Translations under genes and position numbers: made by a program
The notes under the pieces: generated by a model
The model's database searches: none
What the model was told of the DNA's origin: nothing
What the model saw: only the letters and a program-made list of their open reading frames with translations
Source of the DNA: Sphingomonas liriopis
GTDB taxonomy: Bacteria > Pseudomonadota > Alphaproteobacteria > Sphingomonadales > Sphingomonadaceae
Assembly (NCBI RefSeq): GCF_024211255.1
Contig: NZ_JAMLDY010000002.1
Location: 124,001 to 188,000 of the forward strand
DNA: 64,000 bases
Reading direction: 5' to 3'
Part shown: in pieces, positions 52,023 through 63,614 of the stretch
How positions within the stretch are numbered: the stretch's first letter is position 1
How the letters are laid out: each line of letters starts with the position of its first letter

Positions 52023-53417
52023 TCAGATGTGAATCGGCTTGCCCGTCACCGCCATCGCCGCTTCCTTGATCGCCTCCGAATGCGTCGGATGGGCGTGGCA
52101 GGTGTAGGCGATGTCCTCGCTGGTCGCGCCGAACTCCATCGCCTGCGCCGCCTGCGCGATCATCGTGCCCGCGACGCTGGCGATCGCCCAGACGCCGACG
52201 ACGCGATCGGTCTTGGCGTCGGCGATGATCTTCACGAAACCGTCGGGCTCGTGGTTGGTCTTGGCGCGGCTGTTCGCCATCATCGGGAACTTGCCGACCT
52301 TGATCTCGCCTTTCGCCTTCGCCGCTTCCTCGGTGAGGCCGACGCCGGCGAATTCTGGCATCGTATAGACGACGCTCGGGATGATGTCGTGGTTCACGAT
52401 CCCCGTCAGGCCGGCGATGTTCTCGGCGACCGCGATGCCTTCGTCCTCGGCCTTGTGCGCGAGCATCAGGCCGGGTGCGACGTCCCCGATCGCCCAGATG
52501 CCGGGGACGCTGGTGGCGAAGTCATGGTCGATCTCGACCTGCCCGCGCGCGTTGACCGACAGGCCGGCCGCCTCGAGGTTGAGGCCGTCGGTGTTCGGCT
52601 TGCGACCGATCGCGAGCAGCACCGCGTCTGCCTCGATCGTCTCGGCCGTGCCGCCTGCGGCTGGCTCGACGGTCAGCGTTGCAGCCTCGCCGTTCACCAC
52701 TACGCCGGTGACCTTGGTCGACAACTTGAACTCGAGGCCCTGCTTCTTGAAGATCTTATGCGCTTCCTTGCGGACGTCGCCGTCGAAGCCGGGCAGGATC
52801 TGGTCGAGATATTCGACCACGGTGACCTTCGCGCCCAACCGTCGCCAGACGCTGCCGAGCTCCAGCCCGATCACTCCCCCGCCGATGACGACCAGATGCT
52901 GCGGCACCTTGGCCAGCTCCAGCGCGCCGGTGCTGTCGACGACGACCTTCTGGTCGACCTCGACGCCGGGCAGCGGGGTGACCGACGATCCCGTGGCGAT
53001 GACGATGTTCTTTGCGCGCACCGTCTTGCCGGCGACCTCCACGCTGTCCTTGCCGGTGAACGCGGCGCGGCCCTTCAGCCATTCGACCTTGTTCTTCTTG
53101 AACAGATATTCGATGCCGCCGGTCAGCTGCTTGACCGCATCGCGGCGCTGGCCATGCATCGTGTCGAGGTCGAGCTCCGCCGTCACCTTGATGCCCATCT
53201 TGGCCATCGTGCCGTTGGCGGCGGCGTCGTAATATTCCGACGCGTGCAGCATCGCCTTCGACGGGATGCAGCCGACGTTGAGGCAGGTGCCGCCCAGCGT
53301 CTCGCGGCTTTCGGCGCACGCGGTCTTCAGCCCGAGCTGCGCCGCGCGGATCGCCGCGACATAACCGCCGGGGCCGGCGCCGATCACGAGGACGTCATAG
53401 TCGTAGGTATCTGCCAT
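52023..53417 (-). CDS. lpdA: Dihydrolipoyl dehydrogenase (E3)
   Basis: FAD enzyme of 464 residues that reoxidises lipoamide of the 2-oxoglutarate dehydrogenase complex. The FAD loop is VLVIGAGPGGYVAAIRA, the redox disulfide is C45/C50 in GGTCLNVGC, the NAD domain is VVIGGGVIGLELGSVW and the catalytic His-Glu is in CHAHPTHSEAIKEA. The ATG at 53417 is chosen over an open extension to 53495 that translates a repeat. Last gene of the suc operon. Confidence 0.96.
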   Translation of the reverse strand: MADTYDYDVLVIGAGPGGYVAAIRAAQLGLKTACAESRETLGGTCLNVGCIPSKAMLHASEYYDAAANGTMAKMGIKVTAELDLDTMHGQRRDAVKQLTGGIEYLFKKNKVEWLKGRAAFTGKDSVEVAGKTVRAKNIVIATGSSVTPLPGVEVDQKVVVDSTGALELAKVPQHLVVIGGGVIGLELGSVWRRLGAKVTVVEYLDQILPGFDGDVRKEAHKIFKKQGLEFKLSTKVTGVVVNGEAATLTVEPAAGGTAETIEADAVLLAIGRKPNTDGLNLEAAGLSVNARGQVEIDHDFATSVPGIWAIGDVAPGLMLAHKAEDEGIAVAENIAGLTGIVNHDIIPSVVYTMPEFAGVGLTEEAAKAKGEIKVGKFPMMANSRAKTNHEPDGFVKIIADAKTDRVVGVWAIASVAGTMIAQAAQAMEFGATSEDIAYTCHAHPTHSEAIKEAAMAVTGKPIHI

Positions 53418-53427
53418 GATCTTCTCA

Positions 53428-53529
53428 CATCCCCGGCGGAGGCCGGGCCCAGTTGGGGAACATATGGGAAGAGCGTGGCGCTTCGTCACCACCACCTTCC
53501 CAACTGGACCCCGGCCTCCGCCGGGGTGG
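53428..53529. repeat. Gene-less miniature of the GIY-YIG repeat element
   Basis: The right arm 53501-53529 (CAACTGGACC...CGGGGTGG) differs at one position from the arms flanking the GIY-YIG gene at 58859-59235. The left arm (53428-53455) is slightly degenerate. Only 45 bases separate the arms. Each arm is itself a hairpin (CCCCGGC/GCCGGGG). It lies between sucB and lpdA within the operon. Confidence 0.9.
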
Positions 53530-53547
53530 TTGGTACGTTGGCGGGCG

Positions 53548-54786
<1,239 letters not shown>

Positions 54787-54833
54787 CTCTTGCATCCTTC
54801 TCCCCGGGGAGGGGGTCTTCTCAATCGGGGATA

Positions 54834-57809
54834 TTAGCTGCTCGGCGCCTGTGCGGGCCGGGCGGTGGTGGTCGAGCCTTCGCTGCGGGTGCGGCGGATT
54901 TCCTCGCGGACGTTATGGCCCAGCGCATCGGCGACCAGCGCACCCTGTTCGGCGGTGTGCCGCTTCATCAGGCCCGTCGCCGGCGACGCCGCCGCCTGAC
55001 GGCCGGCATACCGCGGCCGCTTGACCGCGCACTCGGCGGCCTTCAGCGAGTCCTCGATCAGCGGCTCGACGAAGAACCAGTAACCGTTGTTCTTCGGCTC
55101 TTCCTGCGCCCAGACCACGTCCTCGAGGTTGGGCATCCGCGCGATCCTGCGCGCCAGCGCATCGCCCGGGAACGGATAGAGCTGCTCGATCCGCACGATC
55201 TGCGTCCCCGTGTCGCCCGCGGCGTTGCGCGCCTCGATCAGATCGTAGGCGACCTTGCCGGTGCACAGCACCAGCCGCTTCGTCTCCGCGTCCGCGGCGC
55301 CGTTGGTGTCGGACAGGATACGCTTGAAGTGGCTGTCACCCTGGAAGTCCGCCGCGGCCGACACCGCCAGCTTGTGGCGGAGCAGCGACTTGGGCGTCAT
55401 CACGATCAGGGGTTTACGGAAATTGCGATGCATCTGCCGGCGGAGCAGGTGGAAATAGTTCGCCGGCGTGGTGCAGTTCGCGACCTGGATATTGTCCTGC
55501 GCGCAGCTCTGCAGGAAACGCTCGGGACGCGCCGAGCTATGCTCGGGGCCCTGCCCCTCGTAACCATGCGGCAGCAGCATCACGAGGCCGTTGGCGCGCA
55601 GCCACTTGGCCTCGCCGCTGGTGATGAACTGGTCGATCATGATCTGCGCGCCGTTGACGAAATCGCCGAACTGCGCCTCCCACATCACCAGCGTCTTGGG
55701 ATCGGCGAGCGCATAGCCATATTCGAAGCCCAGCACGCCATATTCGCTCAAGGGGCTGTCGAGCACCTCGAACCGGCCGTGCTCGACGGTGGTCAGCGGC
55801 ACGTATTTATGCTCGTCGGTCTGGTCGACCCACACCGCGTGCCGCTGCGAGAAGGTGCCGCGGCCGGAGTCCTGCCCCGACAGGCGCACGCCATAGCCCT
55901 CCGACAGCAACGATCCGAAGGCCAGGGCCTCGCCGGTCGCCCAGTCGAAATTCGCGCCGGTCTTGAACATCTGGCGCTTGGCGTCGAGCACACGGGCGAG
56001 CGTCTTGTGGATCTGGATGCCCTCCGGCACCGTCGTCAGGGTGCGGCCGAGCGCATCGAACAGCTTGAGCTCGATGCCCGTCTCGACGTTGCGCCGTTCG
56101 CTGCCGCCATCGGTCGGCGCCGACAGGCCCGACCAGCGGCCGGCGAACCAGTCCGCCTTGTTCGGCTTGTAGCTCGCGCCCGCCTCGAACTCGCCTTCCA
56201 GCAGCGTGGTGAACTGATGGACCTTGGCGTCCAGCCACGCCTGATCGATCACGCCTTCCGAAATCAGCCGCTTGGCATAGATTTCGCTGACCCCCGGGTG
56301 CGAACGGATCGTGTTGTACATCAGCGGCTGGGTGAAGCCCGGCTCGTCGCCCTCGTTATGGCCGAAGCGGCGATAGCACCACATGTCGATGACGATGTCG
56401 CGGTGGAACTTCTGGCGGAATTCGATCGCCATCTTGGTGGCGAAGGTCACCGCCTCGGGATCGTCGCCGTTGACGTGGAACACCGGCGCCTGCACGCCCT
56501 TCGCCACGTCCGATGGATAGGGCGACGATCGCGCGAACTGCGGGCTCGTGGTGAAGCCGACCTGGTTGTTGATGATGAAGTGGACGCAGCCACCGGTATT
56601 GTAGCCGCGGATGCCGGAGAAGCCGAGGCATTCCCACACGATCCCCTGCCCCGCGAACGCCGCGTCGCCGTGGATCAGCACCGGCAGCGCGCCGGTATGT
56701 TCGACCAGATCGTTGGCGATCGTCTGGATCGCGCGCGTCTTGCCGAGCACCACCGGGTCTGCCGCCTCGAGATGCGACGGATTGGCGACGAGCGACATAT
56801 GCACCTTGTGCCCGTCGAACTCACGGTCGGTCGAGGTACCGAGGTGATACTTCACGTCACCCGAGCCGCCGATGTCGTCCGGGTTGGCCGAACCGCCGGC
56901 GAATTCGTGGAAGATCACGCGCAGCGGCTTGGCCATCACGTTGGCGAGCACGTTCAGCCGGCCGCGATGCGCCATGCCATAGACGATCTCGCGTACGCCG
57001 GCCTGGCCGCCGTATTTGATGACGCTTTCCAGCGCCGGGATCATCGATTCACCGCCGTCGAGCCCGAAGCGTTTCGTCCCGACATACTTCTTGCCGAGGA
57101 ACTTCTCCCATTGCTCGGCCTCGATGACCTTGCTGAGGATCGCGCGCTTGCCGTCGGTGCTGAACTCGATCGCCTTGTCCTTGCCCTCCATGCGGTCCTG
57201 CAGGAAGCGGCGCTCCTCGACGTCGACGATGTGCATGAATTCGAGGCCGACGTTGCCGCAATAATTGCGACGCAACGTATCGACCAGCTCGCGGACGGTC
57301 GCCCATTCGAACCCCAGCGTGCCGCCGAGGTAGATCGGCCGGTCGAGATCGGCGTCGGTGAAGCCGTGATATTCGGTGCGCAGATCCTCGGGCATGTCGC
57401 GATGCGACAGCCCCAGCGGATCGAGGTTGGCGGCAAGATGGCCGCGGACGCGATAGGTGCGGACCAGCATCTGCGCGCGGATCGCGTCGCCGGCGGCCTT
57501 GATGATGTCGTCCTTGGAGGGCGCGGCCGAAGAAGGTGCCGCGGCGGGCTTGCCGCCCTTGGCGGGCTTGGGCGCGGGCTCCATCTGCGTGGGGTCGAGC
57601 CCCGCGGTCAGGTCGTCGGTGGTCGACAGCGGCCAGCGCGCGTTGGTCCAGCTCGGCCCGCCGGTGCCGGCCTCCAGCCCCTCGAAGAACCCGCGCCAGC
57701 CCAGATCCACCGACGACTGGTCGGCCTGATACTTGGCGTAGAGCGCTTCGATGAACGCAGGCGACACGCCGGATGCGATGTCGCCGAAATCCTGACCTTC
57801 GTAGCCCAT
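54834..57809 (-). CDS. sucA: 2-oxoglutarate dehydrogenase E1
   Basis: Thiamine-diphosphate decarboxylase of 991 residues. The N-terminal E2-binding helix ([19 protein letters not shown]) is present; [19 protein letters not shown] and the [19 protein letters not shown] block carry the ThDP site; [20 protein letters not shown] is near the C-terminal domain. The ATG at 57809 (MGYEGQDFG) is chosen; a 49-codon open extension translates a repeat. It lies 47 bases upstream of sucB. Confidence 0.96.
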   Translation of the reverse strand: MGYEGQDFGDIASGVSPAFIEALYAKYQADQSSVDLGWRGFFEGLEAGTGGPSWTNARWPLSTTDDLTAGLDPTQMEPAPKPAKGGKPAAAPSSAAPSKDDIIKAAGDAIRAQMLVRTYRVRGHLAANLDPLGLSHRDMPEDLRTEYHGFTDADLDRPIYLGGTLGFEWATVRELVDTLRRNYCGNVGLEFMHIVDVEERRFLQDRMEGKDKAIEFSTDGKRAILSKVIEAEQWEKFLGKKYVGTKRFGLDGGESMIPALESVIKYGGQAGVREIVYGMAHRGRLNVLANVMAKPLRVIFHEFAGGSANPDDIGGSGDVKYHLGTSTDREFDGHKVHMSLVANPSHLEAADPVVLGKTRAIQTIANDLVEHTGALPVLIHGDAAFAGQGIVWECLGFSGIRGYNTGGCVHFIINNQVGFTTSPQFARSSPYPSDVAKGVQAPVFHVNGDDPEAVTFATKMAIEFRQKFHRDIVIDMWCYRRFGHNEGDEPGFTQPLMYNTIRSHPGVSEIYAKRLISEGVIDQAWLDAKVHQFTTLLEGEFEAGASYKPNKADWFAGRWSGLSAPTDGGSERRNVETGIELKLFDALGRTLTTVPEGIQIHKTLARVLDAKRQMFKTGANFDWATGEALAFGSLLSEGYGVRLSGQDSGRGTFSQRHAVWVDQTDEHKYVPLTTVEHGRFEVLDSPLSEYGVLGFEYGYALADPKTLVMWEAQFGDFVNGAQIMIDQFITSGEAKWLRANGLVMLLPHGYEGQGPEHSSARPERFLQSCAQDNIQVANCTTPANYFHLLRRQMHRNFRKPLIVMTPKSLLRHKLAVSAAADFQGDSHFKRILSDTNGAADAETKRLVLCTGKVAYDLIEARNAAGDTGTQIVRIEQLYPFPGDALARRIARMPNLEDVVWAQEEPKNNGYWFFVEPLIEDSLKAAECAVKRPRYAGRQAAASPATGLMKRHTAEQGALVADALGHNVREEIRRTRSEGSTTTARPAQAPSS

Positions 57810-57824
57810 GGTCTGCTTCCTTGA

Positions 57825-57952
57825 CCCTTCTCCCATCGGGAGAAGGAGGGGCCCGCCCGCGTCAGCGGGTGGGAGGATGAGGGCGAGCGGCTCATCACCC
57901 TCACCCTTCCGCGCCTCCGGCGCTCCCTCCCTCTCCCGATGGGAGAGGGAAG
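57825..57952. repeat. Palindromic intergenic repeat, CCCTCACCC family, copy 2
   Basis: Contains CCCTTCTCCC/GGGAGAAGG, CCCGC...GCGGG and CCCTCTCCCGATGGGAGAGG hairpins together with CCCTCACCCTTCCGCG. It occupies the sucD-sucA gap. Related to 13574-13669. Confidence 0.8.
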
Positions 57953-57956
57953 ACAA

Positions 57957-58841
57957 TCAACCGTTCAACACTTCCAGCAGCGTCGAACCCAGCTCGCTGG
58001 GGGAAGCCGCAACCTTGATCCCGGCCGCTTCCATCGCCGCGATCTTGCTTTCCGCATCGCCCTTGCCGCCCGAGACGATCGCGCCGGCATGGCCCATGCG
58101 ACGCCCGGGAGGCGCGGTACGGCCCGCGATGAAGCCGGCCATCGGCTTGCTTCGGCCACGCTTGGCCTCGTCGATCAGGAATTGCGCGGCCTGCTCCTCG
58201 GCATCGCCGCCGATCTCGCCGATCATGATGATCGACTGCGTCGCCTCGTCGGCCAGGAACAGTTCGAGCACGTCGATGAAGTTGGTGCCGTTGACCGGAT
58301 CGCCGCCGATGCCGACCGCGGTGGTCTGGCCGAGGCCCGCGTTCGAGGTCTGGAACACCGCCTCATAGGTCAGCGTGCCCGAGCGCGAGACGACGCCGAC
58401 CGAACCCTGCTTGAAGATGCTGCCCGGCATGATGCCGATCTTGCACTCGCCCGGCGTCAGCACGCCCGGGCAGTTCGGCCCGATCAGCCGCGACTTGCTG
58501 CCCGACAGCGCGCGCTTGACGCGGACCATGTCGAGCACCGGAATGCCTTCGGTGATCGTCACGATCAGCGGGATCTCGGCATCGATCGCCTCGAGGATCG
58601 AATCCGCGGCGAAGGGCGGCGGCACGTAGATCACCGACGCGTCCGCACCGGTCTTCGACTTGGCTTCGGCGACGGTGTTGTACACCGGCAGGCCGAGATG
58701 CTCGGTGCCGCCCTTGCCCGGCGTCACGCCGCCGACCATCTGCGTGCCATATTCCAGCGCCGCCTTGGTATGGAAGCTGCCGGTTTCGCCGGTCATCCCT
58801 TGCGTGATGACCTTGGTGTTCTTGTTGACGAGGATGCTCAT
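57957..58841 (-). CDS. sucD: Succinyl-CoA ligase, alpha subunit
   Basis: CoA-binding and phosphohistidine subunit of 294 residues. It has [20 protein letters not shown] (CoA site), the [20 protein letters not shown] loop, and the active H251 in [18 protein letters not shown] at 58841; seven upstream codons to 58862 are open but unnecessary. The beta subunit gene sucC is not adjacent: the upstream neighbour is the GIY-YIG element and then mdh. Confidence 0.96.
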   Translation of the reverse strand: MSILVNKNTKVITQGMTGETGSFHTKAALEYGTQMVGGVTPGKGGTEHLGLPVYNTVAEAKSKTGADASVIYVPPPFAADSILEAIDAEIPLIVTITEGIPVLDMVRVKRALSGSKSRLIGPNCPGVLTPGECKIGIMPGSIFKQGSVGVVSRSGTLTYEAVFQTSNAGLGQTTAVGIGGDPVNGTNFIDVLELFLADEATQSIIMIGEIGGDAEEQAAQFLIDEAKRGRSKPMAGFIAGRTAPPGRRMGHAGAIVSGGKGDAESKIAAMEAAGIKVAASPSELGSTLLEVLNG

Positions 58842-58858
58842 TGGATCTCCAGTCCTGT

Positions 58859-59235
58859 CCACCCCGGCGCAGGCCGGGGTCCAGTTGGGAAGGCGGTCAG
58901 GGTAGTGCGATCCGGTCGTACAGGTCGTCCCAGTTCGGGTTCAAACCTTCGATCTCACGCAGTTTCCAAGCTCGCTTCCATTGTTTCATCTGCAGCTCGC
59001 GCTGCCGGGCGACTTCCAGGCTACCGCAGACCTCATACCAGACGAGGAGGTGGCAACCATATGTCTTCGTGAACCCATCGACCACGGCGTTGCGATGTTC
59101 CCACACCCGCTTCGCCAGATTAAGCGCCGATCCGATATAGAGGGTGCCGTTACGGCCGCTCGCCATGATGTAGACGGAAGCGGACTGGTCCAACACGAAG
59201 CCCTCGCAACTGGACCCCGGCCTTCGCCGGGGTGG
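58859..59235 (-). mobile_element. GIY-YIG gene bounded by 29-bp inverted repeats (candidate autonomous REPIN-type element)
   Basis: Inverted arms 58859-58887 and 59207-59235 match at 28 of 29 positions (CCACCCCGGCG, one variable base, then AGGCCGGGGTCCAGTTG). The GIY-YIG gene fills the interior almost exactly, leaving 9 and 11 bases beside the arms. A gene-less version is at 53428-53529. No flanking target-site duplication was apparent by eye. Confidence 0.7.
58897..59196 (-). CDS. GIY-YIG nuclease-family protein
   Basis: Single-domain GIY-YIG endonuclease of 99 residues, of the UPF0213/YhbQ-like type. The signature appears as SVYIMAS ... GTLYIGSA (residues 7-13 and 17-24), with R30 in LAKRVWEHR and the metal-binding Glu E67 in [27 protein letters not shown] ends the family domain. 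The start is GTG at 59196, with GAGGG six bases upstream at the edge of the right repeat arm. It interrupts the mdh-sucD junction of an otherwise housekeeping operon. Confidence 0.9.
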   Translation of the reverse strand: MLDQSASVYIMASGRNGTLYIGSALNLAKRVWEHRNAVVDGFTKTYGCHLLVWYEVCGSLEVARQRELQMKQWKRAWKLREIEGLNPNWDDLYDRIALP

Positions 59236-59247
59236 GTTTCACAGTCC

Positions 59248-60331
<1,084 letters not shown>

Positions 60332-61432
60332 TTAAGCCGTGCCATGCCCTTGCGCTAGATAGTCCTCGGAGCGCATTTCCTCCAGCCGGCTGACGGTGCG
60401 CTGGAACTCGAAGCGGCCGTCGCCCTCCGGGTAGAGCGCGTCGGGCTCGGCATCGGCGGCGGCGAGCAGCTTGACCTTATGCTCGTACAGCGCATCGATC
60501 AGCGCGACGAAGCGCGCCGCCTCGTTGCGGTTCTCGGGACCGAGTTTCGGTATGCCGACGAGGATCACGGTGTGATAGCGGCGCGCCACCGCAAGATAGT
60601 CCGCCGCCCCCCGCGCCTCGCCGCACAGCTTCCTGAACGAGAAGACGGCGACGCCCTTCAGCGTCTTGGGGACATGGAGCGTGCGGCCCTGCACCACCAA
60701 GTCCTCCGCCGGGATCGGCTCGGTCACCTCGTGATCGGTCAGGCGGAAGAAGGCGGCGGACAGGTCCTTGGTCGCCTCGGGGCCGTTGGGGACGAGCCAG
60801 GTGTTCTGCTGGCCCAGCCGGTCGCGGCGATAGTCGATCGGGCCGTTCAGCGTCACCACGTCGAGCCGGCTCTCGATCAGTGCGATGAAGGGCAGGAAAT
60901 GCTCGCGGTTGAGGCCGTTCTTGTAGAGATCGGCCGGCGCGCGGTTCGAGGTGGTGACCATCGTCACCCCCGCCTCCAGCAGCGCGGTGAACAGCCGGCT
61001 GAGGATCATCGCGTCGGGAGAGTTGGTGACCATCATCTCGTCGAACGCGAGCAGCCGCGTTTCCTCGGCGAGTGCCGCGGCGACCGGGGCGATCGGATCA
61101 CCCGCCTCCTTGCGCCGTTCGATCGCGATCCGGCCGTGAACCTCGATCATGAATTCGCTGAAATGGACGCGACGCTTCTTCGCGACGGCGACGTTGGCGA
61201 AGAACAGGTCCATCATCATCGACTTGCCGCGCCCGACGTCGCCGAACATGTAGACACCGCGCGGGGGCATGCCGCCGCGGCGGGTCAGGCGGGCAAGCAG
61301 GCCGGTCTTCCTCGGCGCTTCGAGCTGGGCGGCGAGCGCGTCGAGGCGGATCGCGGCGGCACGCTGTTCGGGGTCGGTGCGCAGTTCGCCCGCGGCGACG
61401 AGCGCGTCATAGGCGTTGAGGACTTTGGTCAT
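60332..61432 (-). CDS. zapE: Cell division ATPase ZapE (AFG1-like)
   Basis: AFG1/ZapE-family AAA-type ATPase of 366 residues, linked to Z-ring function in bacteria. Walker A is GDVGRGKSMMMD, Walker B LLAFDEMMV, and the RLFTALLEAGVTMVTTSNRAP block holds sensor 1. The ATG at 61432 gives the family N-terminus. It is adjacent to mdh, a common arrangement in alphaproteobacteria. Confidence 0.94.
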   Translation of the reverse strand: MTKVLNAYDALVAAGELRTDPEQRAAAIRLDALAAQLEAPRKTGLLARLTRRGGMPPRGVYMFGDVGRGKSMMMDLFFANVAVAKKRRVHFSEFMIEVHGRIAIERRKEAGDPIAPVAAALAEETRLLAFDEMMVTNSPDAMILSRLFTALLEAGVTMVTTSNRAPADLYKNGLNREHFLPFIALIESRLDVVTLNGPIDYRRDRLGQQNTWLVPNGPEATKDLSAAFFRLTDHEVTEPIPAEDLVVQGRTLHVPKTLKGVAVFSFRKLCGEARGAADYLAVARRYHTVILVGIPKLGPENRNEAARFVALIDALYEHKVKLLAAADAEPDALYPEGDGRFEFQRTVSRLEEMRSEDYLAQGHGTA

Positions 61433-61480
61433 TCGTACTCCTGCGAACGCAAGGGCGTTCGTGGCGGTAACAGACGCATT

Positions 61481-61577
61481 GCCCTCACCCTCACCCAGCG
61501 CCGCCTTCGGCGTCTATCCCTCTCCCGCCGGGAGAGGGATGAGGTCGCGAAGCGACCGATGGGTGAGGTTGAGAGCG
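61481..61577. repeat. Palindromic intergenic repeat, CCCTCACCC family, copy 3
   Basis: GCCCTCACCCTCACCCA at the left and TGGGTGAGGTTGAG at the right are inverted, with inner CGCCTTCGGCG and CCCTCTCCCGCCGGGAGAGGG hairpins. It lies between the thioesterase gene and zapE. Confidence 0.82.
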
Positions 61578-61590
61578 ATCGGTCGGTGGA

Positions 61591-62052
61591 TCAGCCCCGC
61601 TCGGTCACCTTGCGCAGCGTGGCCGTAAAGCTCGCGATCGTCGGCGACCCGTCCTGCACCACCAGCCCGCGCAGGAACAGCATGCGGCCCGTCTCGCGCA
61701 ACAGCTCGATCCGTGCCTCCAGCGGCTCGCCGATCGCGCCGCCGCCGATGAACTGCGCCGACAGGTCGAGCGTCACCGCGCCCCCTGCCCCGATCACGCC
61801 GAAGCCGCGCGCCGCGGCGAACAGCGCGACGTCCATGAAGCCGAGCAGCGCGCCGCCATGGACCTGATTGCGCATGTTGGAATGATCGTGCCGCGGCATC
61901 ATCCGCACGCGGGCGATGTCACCCTCGACGCGGACGTGCAGCGGTTCGATGAACGCATTGTAGCGCGTGGCATCGCGAACCTGCCAGCGTTTCCACCCCG
62001 GCAGGTCGGAATCGTCCTCATAACTGAAGACCGGGGAAGGCTGGTCCGTCAC
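61591..62052 (-). CDS. PaaI-family (hotdog-fold) thioesterase
   Basis: A 153-residue hotdog protein. The signature HDHSNMRNQVHGGALLGFMD carries the conserved HGG motif, and VTLDLSAQFIGGGAIGEPLE is the second strand block. Members cleave acyl-CoA thioesters; the substrate is unknown. GTG start at 62052, six bases after the sdhB stop, so co-transcribed. Confidence 0.9.
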   Translation of the reverse strand: MTDQPSPVFSYEDDSDLPGWKRWQVRDATRYNAFIEPLHVRVEGDIARVRMMPRHDHSNMRNQVHGGALLGFMDVALFAAARGFGVIGAGGAVTLDLSAQFIGGGAIGEPLEARIELLRETGRMLFLRGLVVQDGSPTIASFTATLRKVTERG

Positions 62053-62058
62053 GCGCCG

Positions 62059-62844
62059 TTACAGGATACGCTCGGCTTCCATCTTCTTGACCTCGGCGAT
62101 CGCCTTGGCCGGGTTGAGGCCCTTGGGACAGGTGTTCGCGCAGTTCATGATCGTGTGGCAGCGATACAGGCGGAACGGATCCTCCAGATCGTCGAGCCGC
62201 TCGCCGGTCATCTCGTCGCGGCTGTCGGCGAGCCAGCGATACGCCTGGAGCAGGATCGCCGGTCCCAGGAACTTGTCCGCATTCCACCAATAGCTGGGGC
62301 ACGATGTCGAGCAGCACGCGCAGAGGATGCACTCGTACAGGCCGTCGAGCTTGGCGCGGTCCTCCGGCGACTGCAGCCGCTCCTTGCCCGACGGCGGCGG
62401 GCTGACCGTCTGCATCCACGGCTTGATCGAGCTGTACTGCGCGTAGAAATGCGTGAAATCGGGGACCAGATCCTTGATGACGTCCATCGCCGGCAGCGGC
62501 GTGATCTTCACCTCGCCCTTCACGTCCTCGATCGCGGTGGTGCAGGCAAGGCCGTTGCGCCCGTCGATGTTCATCGAGCACGACCCGCAGATGCCCTCGC
62601 GGCACGAGCGGCGGAAGGTGAGCGAGCTGTCCTGCTCCGCCTTCATCTTGATGAGCGCGTCGAGTACCATCGGCCCGCATTCGTCGAGGTTGATCTCGAA
62701 CGTGTCGTAGCGCGGGTTTTCGGCGGTATCGGGGTCGTAGCGATAGACCTTGAAGGTCTTGATCCGCTTGGCGTCCCCGGTCGCCTTGTGGACCTTGCCC
62801 TTCGCCTTGACCTTGCTGTTCTTGGGCAGGGTGAACTCGGCCAT
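62059..62844 (-). CDS. sdhB: Succinate dehydrogenase iron-sulfur subunit
   Basis: Electron-transfer subunit of complex II, 261 residues. The 2Fe-2S cluster motif is [15 protein letters not shown] with a distal NGLACTT; the 4Fe-4S and 3Fe-4S motifs are [16 protein letters not shown] and [11 protein letters not shown] with YRCHTIMN. The ATG at 62844 ([10 protein letters not shown]) is used. The other sdh genes are not directly upstream: the next minus-strand gene is the ClpP-like gene at 62918. Confidence 0.96.
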   Translation of the reverse strand: MAEFTLPKNSKVKAKGKVHKATGDAKRIKTFKVYRYDPDTAENPRYDTFEINLDECGPMVLDALIKMKAEQDSSLTFRRSCREGICGSCSMNIDGRNGLACTTAIEDVKGEVKITPLPAMDVIKDLVPDFTHFYAQYSSIKPWMQTVSPPPSGKERLQSPEDRAKLDGLYECILCACCSTSCPSYWWNADKFLGPAILLQAYRWLADSRDEMTGERLDDLEDPFRLYRCHTIMNCANTCPKGLNPAKAIAEVKKMEAERIL

Positions 62845-62917
62845 CGCCGCAACGCTCCTAATCAATGCTGCGCCTGCGGCTATGCCTTTCGCCGGGCGAG
62901 TGCAACCCCCGCGTGCA

Positions 62918-63499
62918 TCAGATCACGTCGAGCACCAATCCGCGGGCGAGCGCCTCCTCCGCCTCGATATACCAGTTGGTCGGCGCCTTGCTGCGCAATT
63001 CCTCGAACGTCACCGACGAACCGCGCACGATATCGCGGAAGCCCTCCTCCTGGATCTTCACCGATTCCTCGATCTCATGCAGCTTGGCCTTGAGCACCGC
63101 GGGCAGCGTAGTGAGCGGGCCGGACAGCTGGACGCTGCTCGTCATCAGCCGCTCGTGCAGCATCAGCCGCGTGCCGCGGGTCAGGAAGCGCTTCTCGACG
63201 GGGAACGCCGCCATGAAAGTGGCGCCAGCGGAATAGACCGCGACCTTGCCGAGGAACAGCGTCTCGCGGCCGGTGTAGTTGCGCAGCAGGCGGATGTCGT
63301 CGCCCATCGCGCGGCCCATCTCCGGGTCGCCGCCCAGCGTCGTGATCGACACGACGAGCGGCCCGTCCTGCGGCGCGCCCGCCAGCTGCGTCTTGAAGCG
63401 CGCGTACATCATGTCGTCGACGGCGCCGTGCAGCTGGATATGCGGGAGCGCGAGCAACGGATATTTGCTGGCGATGTTGGCGGCATGAAGATCGGTCAT
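62918..63499 (-). CDS. ClpP-like protein (probable serine peptidase fold)
   Basis: A 193-residue ClpP/crotonase-fold protein. Ungapped spacing from S90 ([10 protein letters not shown]) to H115 (RLMLHERLM) is 25 residues, equal to S97-H122 in E. coli ClpP, and [18 protein letters not shown] fits the oxyanion region. Anchoring on the C-terminal EALARGLV block puts Lys171 where ClpP has its catalytic Asp, so the triad may be altered. The ATG at 63499 is chosen; the open extension to 63778 is antisense to the SDR gene. Confidence 0.85.
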   Translation of the reverse strand: MTDLHAANIASKYPLLALPHIQLHGAVDDMMYARFKTQLAGAPQDGPLVVSITTLGGDPEMGRAMGDDIRLLRNYTGRETLFLGKVAVYSAGATFMAAFPVEKRFLTRGTRLMLHERLMTSSVQLSGPLTTLPAVLKAKLHEIEESVKIQEEGFRDIVRGSSVTFEELRSKAPTNWYIEAEEALARGLVLDVI

Positions 63500-63614
63500 G
63501 GCGCGGCGAACCTTCCGCGGCGCAGCAAGTTCCCCCGCCACGCACCAAAGCCGTCGGGAACCGCCGCCGGACCTGGCGCGCTTGGCATGTCCCGCGACCG
63601 GAGACGATGCCGCC

